From assembly GCA_947652115.1 (NCBI GenBank), contig OX393571.1, forward strand, positions 15,345,794-15,409,793: a stretch of DNA of 64,000 nucleotides. Direction: 5' to 3'. Of the stretch, positions 1-14,400 are shown one piece after another. The position numbers were made by a program, and so were the translations under genes. Source of the DNA: Blastomussa wellsi. Its lineage: Eukaryota; Cnidaria; Anthozoa; Scleractinia; Plerogyridae. Every line of letters starts with the position of its first letter. The stretch's first letter is position 1. The notes beneath the pieces were generated by a model. It worked only from the letters and a program-made list of their open reading frames with translations, was not told where the DNA came from and searched no databases.

Positions 1-2459
1 TGTGAAAGCAAAATGTTCAATGGAAAATCCTATAGAACAGAGAATGGGGGTGAAATTCATCGTAACCACCTGGTCCAATGCTAATACTAGAATACAGAAA
101 CATGGGAACTGTGGGTTCAAAGAAACAGTCATCATCATGGTATTTATCACTTTATTCTGCTCTTGTCCTACCATTGCTTTCTTTTTTGAATATGCTGTGT
201 TTAGGGGATTTATGTTATCTGTTACAAGCCTCTGCTTACCCAAGAACAGATAGGAAAATACACATAAATTTCCTTGAAAACCTCAGTGTTTAGACTGTTA
301 TTCCCTTACTTAAACATGGCTGACAGACTAGTGAAATCATGTATTTGCTGTTGATGAAGCAATAATTTCGCTAGGCTTGATTCCTCTGTTGATATACTGA
401 AACATTTTATCACAAGATTGGCAGTTTATCCGTCAAATCAAAGTATTTTGTACTAAAACATTTGTAGTATTTTCTTCAGAAATAGGTTGATGTGTAATTA
501 TAACAGCTAAATTGAATCTGTTCTGAGTGCTGCCTTGTGGCATATGAAGTTATCTAGGCTAACCACAAGATAGAAAACCTTTTTGAGTGCTATTAAACCT
601 TTTCTTTGTGAAACACAGTGTTCTATGTTTAATATCCTTGTGGAAATGGAAGATAGATCTTTATGACATGGAAATTTCATGAAGTTGCAAATGTTGTACA
701 TCTGCATATGATTATGCGAACTTTTTATAGACATATAAACATTGGATTATCCATGTACTAGTACTACATGCTAACCTATGGAAAACTTTGACAGTTTTCT
801 ATTCTCTCACTTTAGCTGTAGCATTTTTTGTACTGCGATTGTTACACTTCACTGAACACAGCAAAAAGTAATTGCTACAGTATGAATAATGGCCTCTGAC
901 AACTATCATGTTTTCTGTTTTCATCATTTGCATTTTGTCAAGAGATTCATCTTTGCTTTGCTTGTTGTTAATGATAGCTCACTACCCAGTTTATACTTCT
1001 TCCCAGAGATTCTCATTTTAGGGTTTTTTAGTGTGCTAGAAGATTTACATGTACTGTTAAGTAATGTTTGCTTTAAATGAACATTCAGAGGACCTCCAGT
1101 GACATGTAGAGGTTATGCTTATTATCTGAAATTCAATACCAAAACATGAAAAGCATTTTAATTGGGATATTGTGTGTATTTTCAAGGAGAAATTCTTCTC
1201 TCTGGGACTTCAGAGAGACATTGGTTTGATACACGTACACCGTCCTGTGTAAAAAAACTGAAAACTAAAATGGTATGTAGTGACTGATGAAGACTCCATG
1301 TTATAAAGCTGGGCTGTTTTGAATATCTTGAAAGCATTTTATCCCCAGTGTAAGTAAGGATTATTTTACTGTAGATTTAATCTATATTTTATTGCTGAAG
1401 AATGTACCTAGATCTTTTGATTCATTCAGTGGGTTGAGTTCTAAAGGCTCAAACTTTCTTGCATATGATCAAAAAATACCTTTTTTGCAAATTGTTACAC
1501 ACATGCAGTCTTTGTTTATTACAAGATAAAAATAGCATTAGGTAGATTTGTGCTGGAACTACTGTAAAAATTTATTTATCTTCATTTATTTTGTTGCCCA
1601 GTGTGCCAATTTCTATAGTCTCGATGCTCATATACATGTACATGTATACGTGGATCTTATTTTTGATATCTGATGCACGATTTCATAACTTTAGTATTAT
1701 TTATTCTACATCCTGTTTTAGAAACATTTGCATTTAACTATTGCATCTAGTTATATATAGTTTCAGATGATCAAATTGTGCTTTGCTAATTCCTACCATT
1801 GTTGACAGCTGTAGATATATCCATGATGTACAAATGTATATTATTCTAGAGATCTCCACCTTTTTCAAGCAGTTAACACTGCCGACTTAATGTATGTATC
1901 TTTTTCATTTGCTGTGTACCTTTTTATTGTTCAAATCTAACTAAAATATTATATATTTAAAGCTTTAATGTTCTGTGTACAGTCAGGACCTACGTACATG
2001 TACATGTTGTGCAAAATTTAAACAGGATTTCAGAATGTGTTTAATTTTCATCTTGTTAAACCTTGACTAGTACAAGTGTAAAATGTATTTGTAACAAGAT
2101 TTGTAAAAGCAAGCATTTGCTGTTTAAATGTGTGTGTTTTTTTCTCAGTTCTATCCTTAATTTGCTAGAAAAGATTACTGTAAAACAGGCAAATGCTATT
2201 AACAGAATTTCAATTTAACATAGATTATTACAGGGTGATTTTTCGTTGTCGAGGTATTTCTTTGTTGAAGTAAATTTATCCAAGACTGTTTATAATTTAT
2301 GTAAAATGCACTGAACTTCCATGTGAGCTTACATATTATGTATATTTGCTGCAACATGACGTATGTGCAGTAAGTTAATGTATTTTGGGAATATTAGTTA
2401 TTTATCAGGTTGATATTAAAAACTATTTGTACTATTCTAGGGAAGGCATGTGTAATGTA
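1..2459. other. AT-rich stretch upstream of PDE4 exons, no gene recognised
   Basis: I found no convincing coding exon on either strand. The open frames are short and have no recognisable motifs. The sequence is AT-rich and carries scattered tacatgtaca-type repeats (for example near 1632-1650 and 1990-2008). It could be intron or 5' flank of the phosphodiesterase gene whose internal exons begin at 3785, or a 3' UTR of a gene to the left. The sequence alone does not decide. Confidence 0.4.
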
Positions 2460-3105
2460 AATTGTGTCCTCAGCTGATTTACTGTGTACAAATTGTCACG
2501 AACTTCATTTGCCGTGTATATGTTTATACAATACAATAACTCTAACAAATTCTAAAAAATTACCAAATATCTTTAGCCAGCATTTTCGCTATGCAAGTGA
2601 AGTCCATACAATTCATATAACACGAGGTATGCTTCAAAAAGTAACTTCTACAAACCATGTTTCAGAACCAACATAGGAAAGCAAACAACAGCGGCTATGG
2701 CAACTGAATTGTGGCAACAGCTCCCTATACATGTAAAAGACCTTATAACTATCCTAAAAAATTAAAAGAACACTTGTTGACTGAACAATTAACATAATGA
2801 AATTATTTTATATTAATCATATGGCCATGTACTATGATGACTGTTTTCTCTTCTTTTTTGCCATCTATGTGCTTTTTTTGTGGTGTGTGTATTTCTTATG
2901 ATGTTGTGTGTGTCTAGTTATTGTGATGTCCTATACATTCGAAGCTACTTTCCAAGAACTACCCGCTAGGCATTTCCTTCTATGTAATAATATTTAGTTT
3001 AAATTGTAATTGAATATTCTACGTTTTAAGTTGCTAATTATTTAATAAGTTTGACAAACCCTGTAATGGAAGTGTGAATACAGTGTTGTTGTTGTTGTTG
3101 TTAAC
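2460..3105 (+). mobile_element. Degenerate 3' end of a non-LTR retrotransposon
   Basis: Around 2620-2760 a frame reads TRYASKSNFYKPCFRTNIGK and then ATELWQQLPIHVKDL. This is the typical last part of an L2/CR1-type LINE ORF2, with a conserved 'LWxxLPxxV' block just before the stop. Upstream the frame is shifted and broken. The copy ends in a run of about six GTT units at 3083-3102, and microsatellite tails of this kind are common for L2-like LINEs. It is 5'-truncated and dead. The clade is inferred from the motif style only. Confidence 0.65.
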
Positions 3106-3784
3106 AAAAAGATGTTTCGCCTTCTCAATTCAACACTGTACACCCCAATAGCTGCACAACCATGTTCTATACAAGAGATCTTAGGAGACAGGGACAGTTA
3201 ATGAGGCAGAAGGAAAGTTGGAAATGCAGGAAAATATGGGCAAAAAACTGCTTGTGTTTGGAAACATTTTGCTTCCAGCAGCTTTCAGTGTTCCCATAAA
3301 AGGAAAAATTGTAACCATTGATTTCAGCAATTTACATGTTGTTTACTGAATACTGTATGTGTTATGTGAGTTGCAAACAGAAGCTTTTCCTTAGTTTTCC
3401 CTAGCTTTTATTTACTTATTTATTTATTTATTTGCTACACATAAGAGAGGGAATGTCTCCTCAGTTAACAAATTACTTTTGCCATGTTTACATAGCCTTA
3501 TCTAAACACAAGGGGGTTTGGGAGAATTTGAGACATTTATGCAAACCCATGACTGCATCTCGAGTTTGCATAACTTTCGAGAATTATCCCAAACCCCCGA
3601 CAGTTTCTTTGCTAATGATTTTTCCGGCAGTTTCAACTTTCCTTTGCCTCACTAACTTCCCCTTAGTCTCAAGCATGTACACTTAACAAAAAATATCCAG
3701 ATCAAATTATCCGCAGCTCGCATAATAGAAATGTTAATAATTCTTTTAATTATAATAGTTATGGTCTTTATTCTTTGTGGACAG

Positions 3785-6700
3785 CTTTCCAAGGAAGCGT
3801 GAACGAACAAAATATTCTTCTCAAGGTGAAGACTCAGTTGAGCGATCCGATGGAGACAGGCTCACCCTTCCAGTTCCCACACAGCGACGGGAGTCATTCC
3901 TGTACAAATCAGACAGCGAATTTGAGCTGGCATCCAAATGTGTTACATCAAGGCACCATTCTTTCAGCGAGGGGTGAGTGGATCATTTGTGTTATCTGAT
4001 ATATATAATTTACACTACTCAATACCCAGAAGCATTTGCCATTGTATTTCCCTTGGAGATTCAAGTAATTGGGATTACTGTAGATAGTGTGATTCCATAC
4101 TTTTCAAGAAGCAAAGAATCATTGATGTACATGTATGACAGGAAACCTTAATTTTACCCAATCCTTAGTACATTCTTGAAAGTCAAGTCAACTCCAATAA
4201 GCATTGACTAATGCACAAAACATTATCTAGAGCAGTTTTCACTTGACTGTCATTATGTAAGTGGTGTAGATGATGAGATCAAAGATAATTGGTAACGAAT
4301 TAACAATTAACCTTCATACTAACACATATACCTCCATTCCTCAGAGTCGCCAGATTCAGTTCTTCCCAAGAAAACCTTACACTGTAGGGTGCCATTAATT
4401 TGTGTTGCATTTCTAACTTAAGCCCAGTTTCCACTGAACACTTGAGTACAGTCTTTGCTGCTGTCCGAGAAGAATGGCTGGACATGTCTTACACCGAAAC
4501 ACATTTCTCCGTACCTATTCTGGTCAAATTACTTATTATGCTCCAAAACTGCAGAGTTACTGTACTTTTACAGCATACACAATTCAAGTTCACAGATCTA
4601 AGTGCAATTTGATTACCATTGTTTCTGACATCCAAGTCATCACTGTCAACAACAAACAAAACAAAGAAAACCCTTTTCACCGTTTACCAGCCTTGCTAAC
4701 ACGTTTTGATGTAAACCTTTCGCATTTTCAAGTTTAAAATGCTCCAAAAACATCAACAACTTTATTCACACTATTTAGGCCTTTCAAATAGAGAAATTAA
4801 GAAAAAAAAATACAGATCAAAAGAAAACATTATATAACTAGCAAATACATATAAAATTATATTAAATACGTGTGCAACAGCTGAAGTAGCAGAGCTTTCA
4901 AGCATTCCGTTCTAACAGCGCCCTTGCATGTAGTCTGAGTTTGAAAAAATAAGTGACCTGATTGGTGGAAAACAACAATCCAGCCATCTTTTTGGGGAGC
5001 AGTCTGGAATCATTTCCCAAACAGCACCTTGTAATTAGGCCCAATTCTATCCTTGCTTGTTGTAATTCACTTCTTAACAAAACCAGATATCTCCACCTTA
5101 ATAAATTATTTTATTTACAGTGTAACACCTTAATAATAGTAATTTTGGCATATTAGTAAATTACATGTATTTTTAAGTGTGCTTTATTAGACATCTTAGT
5201 GTGTAACAAGTAGGTTACTCACCCTTGATTTCTATCATTGATAGTCAAGAAGAAAGCCAGGGCTCAAAGTTTATTTTTGTCTTTGGGAGCACTTTTGCTA
5301 CCAGGTGTAAATTTCTAGGCGCACTACCAAAATTTTAGGCGCACAGCTAAAAATTTTTGGAGCACAGCTTAAAATACGGGTGGCACCAAAAAAAAATCAG
5401 AAAGCTTCAGACGTTGTATAAGTAAAAATTTATTTGCATGTTATCTTTTATTTTGAACGAACCTGTGTTTGCTCCCACCTTCAGGCTACTTCTCTACATT
5501 GGAGATAACAATAATACTGTTGCGTTTGTTTTTAATTTAACTTTCTCAATCTCAAGAAGTATTACACTTCATGGTATGTTCAAGGCAACAGAAAAATTCT
5601 GCATTCATTTCCTTTGACATTAACGTGAATAGCTAAGAAAATATACACTGTCAGTTTACTGCTCACAATACACTTTTAGTTTAAAGCTGATACAGACTTG
5701 TACGTAGAACCACGTCGTTAATACAGCATTAACTCGACCATTCGTGTTTAAAATTGCTGCATCATTGACTAAGGATGAAGATCCATGCATTGGGAAGGCT
5801 TTACAGTATCGGCAGCGCATTAATTCTTTTTCTGAATCCCATTCAAGCCATTTGAATTCCTTCAGCCATGCCCCCTGAAACTGGTATACTTTTCTTTCTT
5901 TTGTCTCTGGCTTGTCCTCTTTATCTTGGACTAAAGCAGTATCATTGGAGCAGGACGCCGATGAAGTTTTCGAGTTCGAAGCTGAAGAAGAAGGCACCGG
6001 CCGGTTGTTTAATAACAAATTATAGTTATGGAAATAAGCGTTTCGTAAGAGAATAAGTTACATTGTTGACGGTACATTGACTTAACTGAGATACAGTTAT
6101 ACAATACAATACAATACTTTATTATTCATTGTTTTATTTAAATTGTTATCACCTTGAAGAAAAAAAGTCTGTTAACCCAGGTTGTTTAGACATTCTTGCC
6201 TCTGGCTTGACCTCTCGTCTGGTTAACTCGATTGCCGTGAAGCACGTGTTTAAAAGGTGGCCTTCAATTTCGTGTGTTAGCGGAGTCTTCACAAAACCGA
6301 AATGGGCTGGGATGGAATGAAAACATGGAGCTCCGAGTTCGTAGAAACCACAGTGGAAAAAGACAAATTAAACACACGCTGATGCAAGGAAAATGATGTA
6401 ACTTTATTGTTTGGAGTCTGATTATGTCATACCTACGATTGAACTTATTATTTCAAGCTTCGGAGTCATTTTAGGATGATTAGGTGCGCAAGTGCGATCA
6501 CACATGAATTTTTAGGCGCACAATTAAAAATCTAGTTGCATTTTGCAGCCAGTTGGTCGCTAACTTTGAGCCCTGAAAGCTAAGACTGTAGATAATATAA
6601 TTTATGAAACAATATGGCCCATGGGCTTTTAGAAATATGCAGAACTTAACCCAGTGATGCTACACACTAAACTGTGTATACGTACACTATATAAGGTTTC

Positions 6701-8441
6701 AGCCTGCTAATGATGAAAATGGTTCACTCTGAAAGAATGCTTTACAGCCATTGTGGTGAATGTTTAAAGTAGAAAATTAATGAATTATATACTTTCAGTT
6801 TATGTGCACAGCAGGTGTGTATTAATTAATATTTCCTGTTTTTCAGAACTCGAGTAGAAGAGTTAGTTACTCCTTTTGCGCAGGTTTGTTACCCTCTATT
6901 TTTTATTTTAAAAATAATCCAGATAAATATTCATCGTCTTCCTCCATTTTGACAACAAAACATAACTAGAATACAAGAGAATGGTTACGATAACCTTATT
7001 TGGTATGACTTTGTCTTCTAAATGTGGTCATTAGTACAGAGTATTGGGCTGAAAATCACTTTAGCAAGGCAAAAATTAAAATATTGAAGGAAAGCGTATT
7101 TCATCGGCTTGTGAATTTGTTTACTGTGCAATTTTGGAATCTCATTGTGAGACCGTGAGATTGCCCAAAAACCGTGGGTCTAACGGCAAAACCGTGGGCC
7201 TTGGAAGGTCTATCACAGTACACAATGGAATGTTTGTGTGTAATACTGGGCATGATCCATTGGACCAAAATTTCCGGAAATTCCGGTACAGAATCAAATG
7301 GAACGGTCATTTTTGAAAAGTTTGGACAACCTCTTGAGGTAGTCCATTTTTCCGGAAAATTGGAAATTCCAGAAATTGTCTGTTCCATTTGACATTTCCA
7401 CTCAGTTTTGTTTCTCAAGCTGCTGGATATAGCTCTTGTCAAGACACTAAAGTCACAAAAGATGATGGCGTGATGCTTCTTCTTCTATGCCTCTTCGCCT
7501 CACGCGACTAAACATTATTTCCTTGATATGTTTCAATTTCTGCGGCAATAACTTTTGTACGGAGAAAAGTTTGTTCGTTTCTTCTGTCTATATTTCGAAC
7601 CATTGAAGCAGCTCGCTGGTTTTACTCTGCCCTGGTTGTTCTGCACGATATTTTCTGTTACCGTAATTTGTAAGAGGCAAGCAAGAGTTGGACTACAAAC
7701 CTTCCATTTTGACGTGACCTGTTTGTTCAAGAGGAAAATACCAAGTCCAAACCGGAAATTTTTAGCCCAATGGATCTCGCCCACTGTTGAATATACAGTG
7801 GCTTTCCTTTATTCTGATTGGTCATGATATGATATTTTCTATGGCATGCTATAAACTCCAATAGTGATGCATTAATGTTTCTTCCTTGGGCTTTAATGTA
7901 AGAACCACTTTTACATGTATAGTAATAGTAATATTATTACTGAGTTAGCTGAACATTTATTTTTATGTATTTTATTTTATCATTGGTATTTATTTATTTG
8001 ATTTCTCTTCTTTCCAGATTCTCTCAAGTTTGAGAAATGTTAGAAACAATTTTATGTCACTGACCAATGCTAAAAAGGAAAAGTGAGTTTTACTGGAATT
8101 ATCCAGCTATTGACTTTGTCAAGTCAATGCTACCGTTTTAAAAATTCACATGGTACAAAATCTGGCATGTTTTGACGGCAAGCTACATGTACATGCACTG
8201 AGGCATCCACTGATAAACACCCAGACTATCATTTAATGATATAATTTGGTTTTATCAACTGGGTTGATAATGTCAATTGGCCACCGTAAAGAGATTCAAG
8301 AGCTGACGTTTTGAGCGTTAGCCCTTCGTCGGAGCGAATCCGACGAAGGGCTAACGCTCAAAACGTCAGCTCTTGAATCTCTTTACGGTGGCCAATTGAC
8401 AGTATCAACCCAGTTGATAAAACAAAATTATATTGTTATAC

Positions 8442-8486
<45 letters not shown>

Positions 8487-11400
8487 CCTGTCATTTAATG
8501 ATTTCACATAATGGAAATAGCTGTTTGTTGCATTACATGTATCTGTAATTATTAATTTTGCAACAAATTCACACAATAACTTTTATTGTAGTTAATATGA
8601 CTGTGCCAAAATGTCATTTCTGATTGTTCTGGTTTGGCTGTAATTACCATACCAAAGTGAAGAAAAGTGCAATGTACTCTGTGATCAGTCATGTGAAATG
8701 CATAACATTAGGAAATTAAATAACATGCTTTGCATTTTGTTCTAAAGACTTGGATCACTTAACTCTAAACTGAAAGCACTTGATTCAAAACTAGATACCC
8801 AAAGTTTTTGAGCTTTAATATTGAAATGAGTTGTTCAGTTCTCAAGCCACTGTCAACTTATGTTTGACTGGTGTTCTAACTTTCAGCACTCCAAGGTGTG
8901 ACCACTTTGGTTGCCATGGCAAGTGAAAACAAAACTTTGTTGATTAAGTTTGCCTAGCCCAGTGCAGTGCAAAGGAGTTGTTAGGCATCAACCTTTTGCA
9001 GAATAAGTACTAAGCCAAACAAATTCAAATTAAATTGTATTTCTTGCTTCAGAAGGAGAGGATCTGTAGGATCACACATTTTACGAAACAACAATTTAGC
9101 CCAAGATGCACTTAATGGCTCTGGAATGTCTTCAGGTAATGCAAGTTCATTACATAGTAATTATTTATCTGTTTTGTTTGATCAGATGAAGGAGTGTGTG
9201 GAAAAAAGACGGACAGAAGTAACTTACTGGAATAATAACACAGCAATTTTCACACTCCAAGAATCATTGCTTTTTGCAAACTGCTGTTTCACAAATGTAC
9301 ATGTAATAATCTTATATAGCTCACCGATTCACTTCTGTGCACTCTCATGGACAAAACACATCATGTGGTACAACGTAAAGAACAGCGGTCAGACATTAAA
9401 AATAATTATTATTGTATGATTGATATGTATAATTACATGTATCACACAGTGTACCCTGTCTTATTTGATGTCAATTTCCAAATTTATAAGGATTGTAAAC
9501 AAATAAACAAGATCTCTTTCAAGTTTGCATTTTAATCAAACAAAAGTCCCAAAATTATGCCAAACAATCACCTTGCATTTATTTCACCTGCATTTATGTC
9601 ACAGTTATTACTGTTCATGAGCATGTACGGTTTTTTACAGCAGTAAAGTGCATTGTGGAAATTATTTTGTGGGTAATAATTTAAACATAAAATTTTTTTA
9701 AACCCCTTTCTGGCTGACTGGTATTTGGGTGAAATATTGTTGTCTAAATTTCCCGGTCGCTCTCTAATTTTTGCTGTTTTCATTCACTGCTTATGTTTCA
9801 GGAAATCTTAAAGAAATTTATTTATTTTCTTTTCAAGGTTCTCTTCACTTACCACGAGATGATGGCTATCAAAAGGTAGCTTGCTAGATATTGTAATTTA
9901 TTTTTTGGATGTTATCTGTTTTTAACATTCAGTAATAACTTTATTCTGGGCGTCACAGTGGCCTAATGGTTAGTGCACTCGATGTAACGGTATGGTTTCA
10001 ATTAAGGAGGGATCATTGCGTTGTGTTTTGGGCAAATATGCTTTACTCTCTCACAGTGCGTCCTCCACCCAGGAGTATAAATGGGTACCACTGAATTGTT
10101 GGGACAACCTGACAGAATGCTGCGGAGTAACTTGGTGATGGACTATCACCTTTTTCAAGGAGAGTAGCCATTCTCCCCCTGGATTGGATGCTAGTCCATC
10201 ACATGCTACAGGAACTGGAGTGGGTAGCAAGGTTGCACATGTATGGTGTGCTATCCTTTGAGAGAACAATAGAACCAACAGCAGGAATGATGCTGCTGGC
10301 CCCCAAAACATTAGCAACACCTACACTAGAGGGCCAGCAGAATTACAAGCATACACTGTATGAGAAGAGCTGCACTAGTGATTGGGATGCTTGCTTTAAA
10401 TGCATGTATTCTGTACATCCCAAGGTTGGCATGCACTTTGAAATTTGAGTATTCCTGTTTTTGGGCACATTAATTGCTTTGATTGGTTCAATATCTGCAA
10501 TGCTAAGAGCCAATAAAATGATTTTTACTATTTGCTCTTTCTGCTGGCATTAAAAGCCATATGCATTCTTGTTTATGTGGATGCCCCTGGTTGGATTGAC
10601 CTAACTTACTTGACATACAGCCATATCCCAAGGGGGGTATAGAGCAAGACTTTGTCGGATTGTGTCACAAGTAAAAGATTTGCAGCAATGGGCAAGAGCA
10701 TCTTACATTTATAATCGAACATAGCTCATAGTACATACTTGTTCCCATACTGGAAGTCATTCTTTGTTATTTACTGGTTTAATTTAATTTCTTCTGTTAT
10801 TTGTTTTTTAGTTGGCTAACAATACCCTTGATGAACTGGACTGGGTGTTGTATCAGCTGGAAACATTGCAGACTCACACATCCGTCAGTGAAATGGCATC
10901 CAATAAGTTTAAGAGATTATTAAATAGAGAACTTAAAGACTTTTCCGAGAGCAACCAGTCTGGAAACCAAGTGTCTGCCTGGGTATATAACACTTTTACA
11001 GGTAATTGAAATACTTGATGTTAAGAAATGTCCTTGGCCTGTAAGCAGGCTCATGTTTGGTGCGGAAGTGGCAAATCTTCCACATCAGATTCCAATCTCG
11101 TAACCAGAGCTGCTTCTTCCGATCCTCTTAGCCAGCTGGGCCTGTACATGAGGACCAAGTGGCTCTAGGGACACATTTGATTGGCTAGAATCTAACAAAG
11201 GGAGTCCAGTCAAATCATGTGTCCTCGGAGCCTTGTGCACAGTCCCAGCCAATTAAGAGGGACAAGCGGCTCTGTAGACACCTCCTTGCCAGATCGGTTT
11301 GCTTGCAGACTCCCTCTTTGCCGTTGAGACTGCTCGCAGACTGAAGTGTTCTCCTTACTAATTCCCATACATGCACATTACTCTTAATGTTAGTCCAGAA

Positions 11401-14400
11401 ATTTGGTTTTTCTTCAATACAATATCTCATAGTTGCAACATTGATTTTGTCATCATACACATGTAAGTGCTTGGCAAGGTATTGATATTGCAAAGACAAG
11501 TAGACTTTGACAGTTATCATTGTATTGCCATAGACAAACAGCTGGAGGTTGATGCCGTCCCGGGTACAAAGTCCAAAAGAGAGGGAATTCGTGCAAGATC
11601 ACGGTCCATGGTAAATGGTGTTCGAAAGCTTACTAGACTTCACAGCTTTAGTGGGTCTGTACCAAGGTGTGTACCTGCAAATACCAATTAACTATTAAAC
11701 ATTTCTTTTCTGCTGGACAATCCAATAAAAAAGTAAAGCCTTTTTAGCTAACCTGGCTCATGGCTGTGGGCACTTAACTCCAGTTTCTATTGCATGAAGC
11801 GGCTCAGAGTATCGGTACCCGCCTGGATGGGATGCTAGTCGTTCACAGGTTACTCCCCAGCATTCACAGAGATTCACAGTGAGAGTAAAGTGTCTTGCCC
11901 AAGAACATGACACAACGACCCTGGACAGGCCCTGAACCTGGACAATTCGATCTAGAACCCACTCAAGTGCACTAACTATTTGACAACCTTGCCACTCACT
12001 TGCGACATCCAACAGAATTACCGAACATTCAGATCAAGTAACATTGTTTTTGTTTTGTGATTGATTGATGAATAATTTCATCAATTAGTTGATTGATAGA
12101 TGGCAGTATTGATTTGAATTTTATTTTTGCTGACAGTGAGTGTGTTTAACTCAATATTTCCTCCTCATTTCCTTTGTAGATTTGGGGTTGAAGTATCTAA
12201 TGAAGCCGAATTAGCAAAGGTGAGTTTTCTTTGCCATGAAAGTTGACAACCTCGTTCCCAGGGTCTCTCTCTTCCTGTCCCCTGGAGCGAGAGAGAGGGT
12301 TGCTTCATTCTGTGCTGTGAAATTTTTTATTTCCAGGAATATGATGAATAATTAAAGATACCAATAAAGCTCACAAACCCTATGTGTGCAAGGCATAAAG
12401 GCCAGGACAGTAGGCAACAAGTCTCAGTGACTGGTCTCTATGGCAGGTCACTCCTTACTGCTTTCAAAACAGGTTTCTGTAACAAGACACATGCAGTGAC
12501 AAGTTGCTGCACGTTGTGGCCGCAATCACTCGCACAAATTCAAACTGGTTTGAATTTGTGCGAGTGATTGCAGCCATATCTGTGACAGCAGCCAAAAGTT
12601 CACCGTGTCACACATAGCAGACTATTTCAGTGACTTGTCCACGCAAAGTGTTGGCTGGAGTGTCTTGGCCTCAGTCTACAACAATCAAATTGTTTTGTTT
12701 ATGTATACTTTTTTTGTCCAGATTCTAGAAGAAATCAACAAATGGACATTTGATGTGTTCAAATTACATGATCTAACACAAGGGCATCCCTTGCTTGCTG
12801 TAACATACACAATCCTGCAGGTAATCACATTCTTAAAGACATGTCACCTTTGTCACAATTTTAATTTGCTAAAGTGAAGGATAAGGATACACTGTAATTG
12901 GCCGAGACCGCAGTTTGCTGTAGTTTTACGCAGGCTCTCGAATTTATTCAGGACTCCAAATATGGGTGCTTTCTTGGGGTTGTGGATCACCAGATGACGT
13001 CATCTTTATCAGGCCACACTCACTTTACAAAATCTGTATTTGAAAATTTTATGGGGTCTCACCTATTCTCTTCATCAAAGAGGTGTTCATGAATTTGCAA
13101 TTACAGGGACCGCAAACCAACAGTTTTTGACTTAAATTATGTAAGACGTCATACACGCAAACCGATGACGATCAATCAAAATCTGTCGGTGAATTTGTTG
13201 GTACCATCGAGGGGAGCTTGGTGGAGGGGGTGGGTGAGAGTTTTAAAGGGGTGTTTACTTAAGAAAATTAAAGTTCGTATCTACAAATCTTTTCATCTTT
13301 GATTTGTTGCAGGCCAGAGATTTATTAAAAATATTCAAGATAAAACCCACTACGTTTATTAACTATATGGCGTCTGTCGAGGTAAGAATTGCCTTAAATA
13401 GGTGATTTAATGTGACAGAGCCACCTAAATGGCATTACACAGTAGCTTTGTTATCGAGGTGCATTAAAGCAGATAAATTGTATTGTGTGTGGGGGGGGGG
13501 GAGGTCTCATCAGACGGTTTTCACGGATTCACAGATGTAGTGGGAAATGCTCAGAGATGTTAGCAATAATAAAGCAGCTCTGTAAAATATGCAGTGGTAA
13601 ATAAAATATCCATATCATAAAAATATCATTTTTTTCTTTGATTTTACAGAATCACTATTTAAAAGATGTCCCTTTCCACAACTGCACGCACGCTGCGGAT
13701 GTAACGCAAACGTCTCACACGCTTCTTTCAGCGCAAGCTTTCGAAGTAAGTGTGCATCGCGTGTTGTGGAGTCATTTATAAATCTCACTATCGTTCCTAG
13801 ATGTTGGTGGGTAAGCTCGCTGTCAAGTTGCCATTTTCTATGCCTTTATCTATTTCATTTACTTTTTATGAAACAAGTTTGAGAACTGTTCGCCAGAGTA
13901 ATTTCCTGTGTCCATAAGAAATGAAGATCCGATGTTCAAATGTGAAACTAGAAAACGGAGTTAATGAGAAGACTATTTTAGTACTTGACCGGGAAAAAAA
14001 AGAAAGCTTTCCAAGTCAAGCGCGCGGGAAGTGGGCTGTAACCTTAGTAACAAGCCGTGCAATGGTGGATGGTCATTGATTAACATTCACAGTTAACTGT
14101 GCACTGTTGCCTTGTGACGTCATAGAATTTGCAATGTTGCCCGCTGAATGACTTGGCAGGAAAAGGTTTTATTGTTCGATGTCATGTGACTTTGAAGTAG
14201 CCAAGAACGCATTATTAGGGAAAAATTTCAGCTAAATTATATAATTTACGAGCTCTGCTACTTTCCGTTTGTCTTCAGTCTGTCTTTACTGATCTTGAAG
14301 TCCTCGCCGCCATCTTGGCTAGTGCTGTTCATGATGTTGATCACCCAGGAGTCAACAATCACTTCTTAGTGGCAACAAGTAAGCATACCATGAAATTCCA

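Noticed and set aside
7101..7442. 113-codon - strand frame in a PDE4 intron
   Set aside because: No domain or splice context; chance frame in repeat-like sequence rich in 'ccggaaatt' words.
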